64,000 nucleotides of DNA, from the NCBI RefSeq assembly GCF_025515305.1, contig NZ_JAOPHT010000001.1:62001-126000 (forward strand), in the 5' to 3' direction. Position numbers and translations under genes: made by a program. Positions 60,741 through 64,000 of the stretch are shown piece by piece (the stretch's first letter is position 1; each line of letters starts with the position of its first letter). Source of the DNA: Roseicyclus sediminis. GTDB lineage: Bacteria; Pseudomonadota; Alphaproteobacteria; Rhodobacterales; Rhodobacteraceae. Under the pieces are notes generated by a model, which saw only the letters and a program-made list of their open reading frames with translations, made no database searches and had not been told where the DNA came from.

Positions 60741-61292
60741 CTACTTGCGTTTCGTGAGCGACGGGATCATCCCGCCCGTCCTGTCGATCAGCCCCGCGAT
60801 ACGGCTGCCAAGCGTCATGAGCTTGACCAGCCGTTCGGTCTCGAGCTTCTCCATCTCGGCGTAGAAGCCGGTCATCATCTCGATCAGCTCGCGCAGTTCG
60901 GAGATGCGGGCCTCGGCGTAGTCGTCGCCGGCCGGACCCTGCATCTCCAGTTCGCGGAGCTTGGTCAGCGTCGGGTCGATCTCGCGCTTCTTCCGCTCGG
61001 CCACGAGCGTGCGCACGATCTCCCACAGGTCATCCGGAGTTGTGAAATAGTCCCGCCGGTCGCCGGGGAAATGCTTGAGCCTGACGAGGTTCCAGCTTTG
61101 CAGTTCCTTCAGGCCCATCGACGTGTTCGACCGGCTGATCCCGAGCGCATCGGTGATCGTTTCCGCGTTCAGCGGCTCGCGGGAGAGGAACAGCAGCGCA
61201 TAGATCTGCCCCACGGTGCGGTTGATGCCCCACCGGCTGCCCATCTCTCCGAAATGCAGGACGAATTCCTGCTGGAGCGGTGTAAGTGTCAT
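60741..61292 (-). CDS. GbsR/MarR-type transcriptional regulator
   Basis: 183 residues. MTLTPLQQEFVLHFGEMGSRWGINRTVGQIYALLFLSREPLNAETITDALGISRSNTSMGLKELQSWNLVRLKHFPGDRRDYFTT holds the winged helix; a helical C-terminal dimer part follows. Its group (GbsR) senses choline in Bacillus, but here it heads cydAB and probably reads a redox or respiratory cue, unknown. The operator at 61319-61338 in its own promoter suggests autorepression of the whole operon. The start with AGGAT upstream is preferred over an upstream in-frame ATG. Confidence 0.88.
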   Translation of the reverse strand: MTLTPLQQEFVLHFGEMGSRWGINRTVGQIYALLFLSREPLNAETITDALGISRSNTSMGLKELQSWNLVRLKHFPGDRRDYFTTPDDLWEIVRTLVAERKKREIDPTLTKLRELEMQGPAGDDYAEARISELRELIEMMTGFYAEMEKLETERLVKLMTLGSRIAGLIDRTGGMIPSLTKRK

Positions 61293-61318
61293 GGTTCCGA
61301 GATCCTGTTCGCGCAGAG

Positions 61319-61347
61319 ATTTCAGAAATTTCTGAAATTTAGGTAAA
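61319..61347 (-). promoter_or_regulatory. promoter of regulator-cydAB operon with 20-bp palindromic operator
   Basis: ATTTCAGAAATTTCTGAAAT (61319-61338) is a perfect 20-bp palindrome. On the minus strand a plausible -35 TTTACC (61347-61342) and -10 TGAAAT (61324-61319) are separated by exactly 17 bp, so the palindrome fills the spacer. A bound repressor would block RNA polymerase. The regulator gene starts 27 nt downstream. Confidence 0.65.
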
Positions 61348-61415
61348 GCCCTGTCCGGGAAGGGCAAGCGCGGCAAGGTGCGACAGGTTGGCCCGGTTCC
61401 GGGCTGCCGACGGAT

Positions 61416-62918
61416 CTATTCGGGAAACCCGGTGGCCCTGAGAGCGCCGATGACGGCGTCCGTGTATTCCTTCGCGTCCTGCGGGCGATGTTTCAGGAAG
61501 TAGCTGACCGAGAAATCGGGGGCCTTCTCGCGGTAGAGTTCGGCGATCCGGGCGCAGTCATCGGATCGGCCAAGTCTCCAGTAGGCAGCCATCAGCCCCA
61601 TCATGGATGTTGCGAATTCCGGGTATTCGGACAGGCTTTGCTCAAACGACAGCGCCGCCTCCTCGAACCGGCCCATCTGCATCAGGGCGTTGCCGATCCC
61701 GGCGGTCATCACCCCGATCTGGGGATGCAGCGGGCTCAGCCGCATGGCGCGCCTGAGGCAGCGGATCGCATCCTCGTTCTCGTTGCGGTAGTTGTGGACC
61801 CAACCCAGAAGCATCGCGACCATGGCGGAGTTGGGGTTCAGCTTCTCCGCCCGCAGAAGCGCGGTCAGACCCTCCGGCATCATGTTGTGGACATAGGCGA
61901 GGTAGTGGCCCGCATAGGCCAGCGCCAGGGGGTCGTCCTGTGCCTCGTTCAGGACCTGCTTGGCGAGGTCCTTGACCACGCCCGCCTGTTCGAAGGTCCA
62001 CCAGCGCGCGGCGACCGAGCCGGTATGGGCAAGGCAGACCAGCGCCTTTGCATGGGTGTAGTTCGGGTCGCGCTCCAACGCCTGCCGCAGGAGGGCGAGC
62101 CCTTCCTCGAGATTGGCCAGCGAATCCTGCCGGTGCACCAGCGGAGCTGCGCGCAGGCACAGGTCGTAGGCGGTCAGGCTGTCGGTGGGCTTCAGCCGGG
62201 TCCGGGCGGCCTCGTTCCAGATCATCTTAGGCTCCAGCGCGCCCGCGACGCTGGCGGCGACCTCGTCCTGCAATTCGAAGATCTCGTCGATACGCCCGTC
62301 GAAACGCTCCTGCCAGATGGTATGCGCGGTCTCGGCCTCGACGAGACTGGTGAAGATGCGCAACCGGTCGCCCGCCTGCTGGATCGATCCCTCCATCACG
62401 TAGCGCACGCCAAGCTCGGTTCCGACCTCCGACAGGTCGATTGCGCGGCCCTTGTAGGTGAAGCTCGAGGTCGACGAGATCACGAAGATTCCGGAAACAC
62501 GGCTGAGCGCCGAGATGATCTCGTTGACGATCCCGTCGACGAGGTAGTCGCGATCGCCGCTCCCGGTGAGGTTGGCGAAGGGCAGAACGGCGAGCGAGGG
62601 GATGGACGGCACTTCCGGCCCCAGCACCGGCTGCGCCGCCGCGGGCGTGGGTCCGAGCGTCAGGCGATAGCCGATGCCGGGCACGGTCTTGATCGCTTCC
62701 TTCCCGATGACCTTGCGCAACGCCGCGATCTGCACGCTGAGGTTCCCCTCCTCGACCATGATCCCCGACCAGACGGCATCGAGCAATTCGGCCTTGGACA
62801 CGACGCGGTCGGCATTGTCGTGAAGGTGCACCAGAACGTCGAAGGCACGCGCCCCGAGCGGCACTTCGGCGCCATCTAGCCGCAGGATGCGCTGGTCTGC
62901 GATGATCTCGAACGTCAC
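61416..62918 (-). CDS. winged-helix (OmpR/CadC-type) regulator with TPR domain
   Basis: 500 residues, GTG start. A Trans_reg_C winged helix (residues 1-95: VPLGARAFDVLVHLHDNADRVVSKAELLDAVWSGIMVEEGNLSVQIAALRKVIG) is joined to a domain like those after adenylate-cyclase-type regulators (SIPSLAVLPFANLTGSGDRDYLVDGIVNEIISALSRV...YVMEGSIQQAGDRLRIFTSLVEA), then TPR repeats to the C-terminus. No membrane segment is visible, so it is probably cytoplasmic, unlike CadC. Effector and targets unknown. It is the last of a same-strand group with rpsA upstream. Confidence 0.85.
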   Translation of the reverse strand: MTFEIIADQRILRLDGAEVPLGARAFDVLVHLHDNADRVVSKAELLDAVWSGIMVEEGNLSVQIAALRKVIGKEAIKTVPGIGYRLTLGPTPAAAQPVLGPEVPSIPSLAVLPFANLTGSGDRDYLVDGIVNEIISALSRVSGIFVISSTSSFTYKGRAIDLSEVGTELGVRYVMEGSIQQAGDRLRIFTSLVEAETAHTIWQERFDGRIDEIFELQDEVAASVAGALEPKMIWNEAARTRLKPTDSLTAYDLCLRAAPLVHRQDSLANLEEGLALLRQALERDPNYTHAKALVCLAHTGSVAARWWTFEQAGVVKDLAKQVLNEAQDDPLALAYAGHYLAYVHNMMPEGLTALLRAEKLNPNSAMVAMLLGWVHNYRNENEDAIRCLRRAMRLSPLHPQIGVMTAGIGNALMQMGRFEEAALSFEQSLSEYPEFATSMMGLMAAYWRLGRSDDCARIAELYREKAPDFSVSYFLKHRPQDAKEYTDAVIGALRATGFPE

Positions 62919-63236
62919 CTGTCGGGCGCCCCCTGGATTACACCGGCCAAGCGATGCACGGCAGGTCCACGGCTGTCAAACGGAGCCGGGTCGCACCTTG
63001 GGCCCCGCGCACACGGCACGGGGCCCTTGGGGGACGTTCGCGGGCGGGTGGGACGTATGGGGGACGGGCCCGCCCGCTGGTCGGACCATGACCGCGGGTT
63101 GTAACGGTCGTGCTTCAGGCAGGTGACAAGGCAATATCATCCACAGCTTCCCCGACGATCATACCCTGCCGGAACGACGAAGGCCCCGCCGATGGGGCGG
63201 GGCCTTCGCTTGTTTTCCGACGGCTTTCGCCGCGTC
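62919..63236. other. 318-nt intergenic region between regulator and rpsA
   Basis: It contains a hairpin GGGCCCCG/CGGGGCCC (63000-63007 with 63019-63026), two copies of GGGGGACG about 30 nt apart near 63029 and 63059, and the rpsA terminator at 63178-63208. No open frame looks coding. The promoter of the regulator gene should be here, on the minus strand. Confidence 0.5.
63178..63208 (-). terminator. terminator of rpsA
   Basis: CGAAGGCCCCGCC and GGCGGGGCCTTCG form a perfect 13-bp stem with a 5-nt loop, 29 nt past the rpsA stop. The downstream T content is low, but the stem is among the strongest in the window. Confidence 0.8.
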
Positions 63237-64000
63237 TCAGTCGTCGTCGCCCTTCTTGAGCGCCGCGCCGAGAATGTCGCCAAGCGAGGCGCCGCTATCG
63301 GAGGAGCCGTACTGCTCGACCGCTTCCTTCTCTTCTGCGATCTCGCGGGCCTTGATCGACAGGCCGAGGCGGCGGGACTTGGCATCCACGTTCGTCACGC
63401 GCACGTCGACCTTGTCACCCACGCCGAAGCGCTCGGGGCGCTGCTCGGAACGGTCACGGCTGAGGTCGGAGCGACGGATGAAGGACTTCATGCCGTTGTA
63501 CTCGACCTCGATGCCGCCATCCTCGATCGCGGTGACCTCGACCGTGATGATCGAGCCGCGCTTCACGCCATCGATCGCATCGGCGAAGGGGTCGCCTTCG
63601 ACCGCCTTGATGGAGAGCGAGATGCGCTCCTTGTCGGTGTCTACCTCGGTGACGACCGCCTTGACGACGTCGCCCTTGCGGTAGTTCTGGATGACGTCCT
63701 CGCCCCGGCCTTCCCAGGTCAGGTCGGACAGGTGCACCATGCCGTCGATGTCGTTGTCGAGACCGATGAACAGGCCGAACTCGGTGATGTTCTTGACCTC
63801 GCCCTCGACCTGCGTGCCGACGGGGTGCGTCTCCTCGAAGACTTCCCACGGGTTGCGCATGGTCTGCTTGAGACCCAGCGAAACGCGGCGCTTCTGGGTG
63901 TCGATCTCCAGCACCATGACCTCGACCTCCTGGGAGGTGGAGACGATCTTGCCGGGATGGACGTTCTTCTTCGTCCAGGACATTTCCGAGACGTGCACGA
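63237..64000 (-). CDS. rpsA: 30S ribosomal protein S1, C-terminal part, 5' end outside window
   Basis: At least 254 residues of the C-terminal half are visible; the frame continues to the right edge. S1 repeats are clear: VGTQVEGEVKNITEFGLFIGLDNDIDGMVHLSDLTW and RGSIITVEVTAIEDGGIEVEYNGMKSFIRRSDLSRDR, then the last repeat ending RRLGLSIKAREIAEEKEAVEQYGSSDSGASLGDILGAALKKGDDD. S1 brings mRNA to the 30S subunit. The acidic tail DDD is typical. Confidence 0.95.
   Translation of the reverse strand, partial: VHVSEMSWTKKNVHPGKIVSTSQEVEVMVLEIDTQKRRVSLGLKQTMRNPWEVFEETHPVGTQVEGEVKNITEFGLFIGLDNDIDGMVHLSDLTWEGRGEDVIQNYRKGDVVKAVVTEVDTDKERISLSIKAVEGDPFADAIDGVKRGSIITVEVTAIEDGGIEVEYNGMKSFIRRSDLSRDRSEQRPERFGVGDKVDVRVTNVDAKSRRLGLSIKAREIAEEKEAVEQYGSSDSGASLGDILGAALKKGDDD

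Noticed and set aside
59268-61346. A 692-codon plus-strand frame opposite cydAB and the GbsR gene
   Set aside because: It spans three real genes on the other strand and reads as Arg/Glu/His-rich low-similarity sequence.
63000-63026. Hairpin upstream of the winged-helix/TPR regulator as a riboswitch
   Set aside because: It is a single GC stem in the promoter area with no additional conserved elements; nothing supports a ligand-binding RNA.
1-64000. tRNA, rRNA, prophage, integrase or insertion-sequence genes
   Set aside because: I looked through all gaps for cloverleaf-type or transposase-like sequence and found none; the gene content is uniformly chromosomal and uniform in base composition.

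Overview
The window is about 64 kb of GC-rich chromosome with very little non-coding DNA. It reads as a free-living alphaproteobacterium of the Rhodobacteraceae (roseobacter/Rhodobacter group). The evidence is the ethylmalonyl-CoA pathway pair ecm and ccr, a split F0 ATP synthase operon with b and b' subunits, the division regulator MipZ, a cyanide-insensitive type bd oxidase, a VPLPA-CTERM protein, and the order ffh - acetyltransferases - chorismate mutase - rpsP - rimM - trmD - rplS - rpmE. I see no rRNA, tRNA, transposase, integrase, prophage or CRISPR array, so this is core and metabolic chromosome, not an island.

Layout. 1-5.6 kb: the end of a CreD-like membrane protein, a DUF1989 protein, ornithine decarboxylase behind a highly structured leader, then on the other strand an H-NS-like protein, purine nucleoside phosphorylase and an aldo/keto reductase. 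5.8-11.4 kb: ethylmalonyl-CoA mutase and crotonyl-CoA carboxylase/reductase, with a methyltransferase and a glycerolipid acyltransferase between them. 11.5-21.3 kb: a CorA/ZntB-type transporter, an SAF-domain oxidoreductase, ribulose-phosphate epimerase, a small DMT transporter, the deoC-ALDH16 deoxyribose operon behind a RutR-like operator, three tandem TTGCAA palindromes, two small membrane proteins and an M20 peptidase. 21.6-30.5 kb: an orphan oligopeptide-type binding protein, a DMT exporter, a divergent oxidoreductase/LysR pair, a large secreted phytase/esterase-like protein, a VPLPA-CTERM protein and creatinase. 30.7-38.6 kb: an ABC importer lacking its binding protein, an aldehyde dehydrogenase, and a tightly overlapping run of thioesterase, SDR, unknown protein and P1 peptidase. 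39.3-42.1 kb: atpI-B-E-X-F. 42.3-45.8 kb: two regulator/transporter/azoreductase groups. 46.1-55.2 kb: the translation and targeting cluster, interrupted by an ABC exporter. 55.3-62.9 kb: a TPR protein, mipZ, a methyltransferase, cydAB with a GbsR-type regulator, and a winged-helix/TPR regulator. The window ends inside rpsA.

Functional themes. Central carbon: Ccr and Ecm assimilate acetyl-CoA without a glyoxylate shunt, and DeoD, DeoC and ALDH16 can take deoxynucleosides to glyceraldehyde-3-phosphate and acetate. Nitrogen: creatinase, ornithine decarboxylase, DUF1989, an M20 hydrolase and peptide-type ABC parts point to scavenging of small nitrogenous compounds. Respiration: F0 subunits and a bd oxidase under apparent local control. 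The most distinctive non-coding signals are the three consecutive perfect palindromes at 18763-18831, a 20-bp palindrome lying between the -35 and -10 of the cydAB regulator operon, a 16-bp palindrome ahead of an ArsR gene, and a near-consensus RutR site ahead of deoC. I do not see a convincing wholly new multi-gene system. The best candidates for undescribed biology are the four-gene acetyltransferase array behind ffh, the creatinase/ABC/ALDH group, and the palindrome array.
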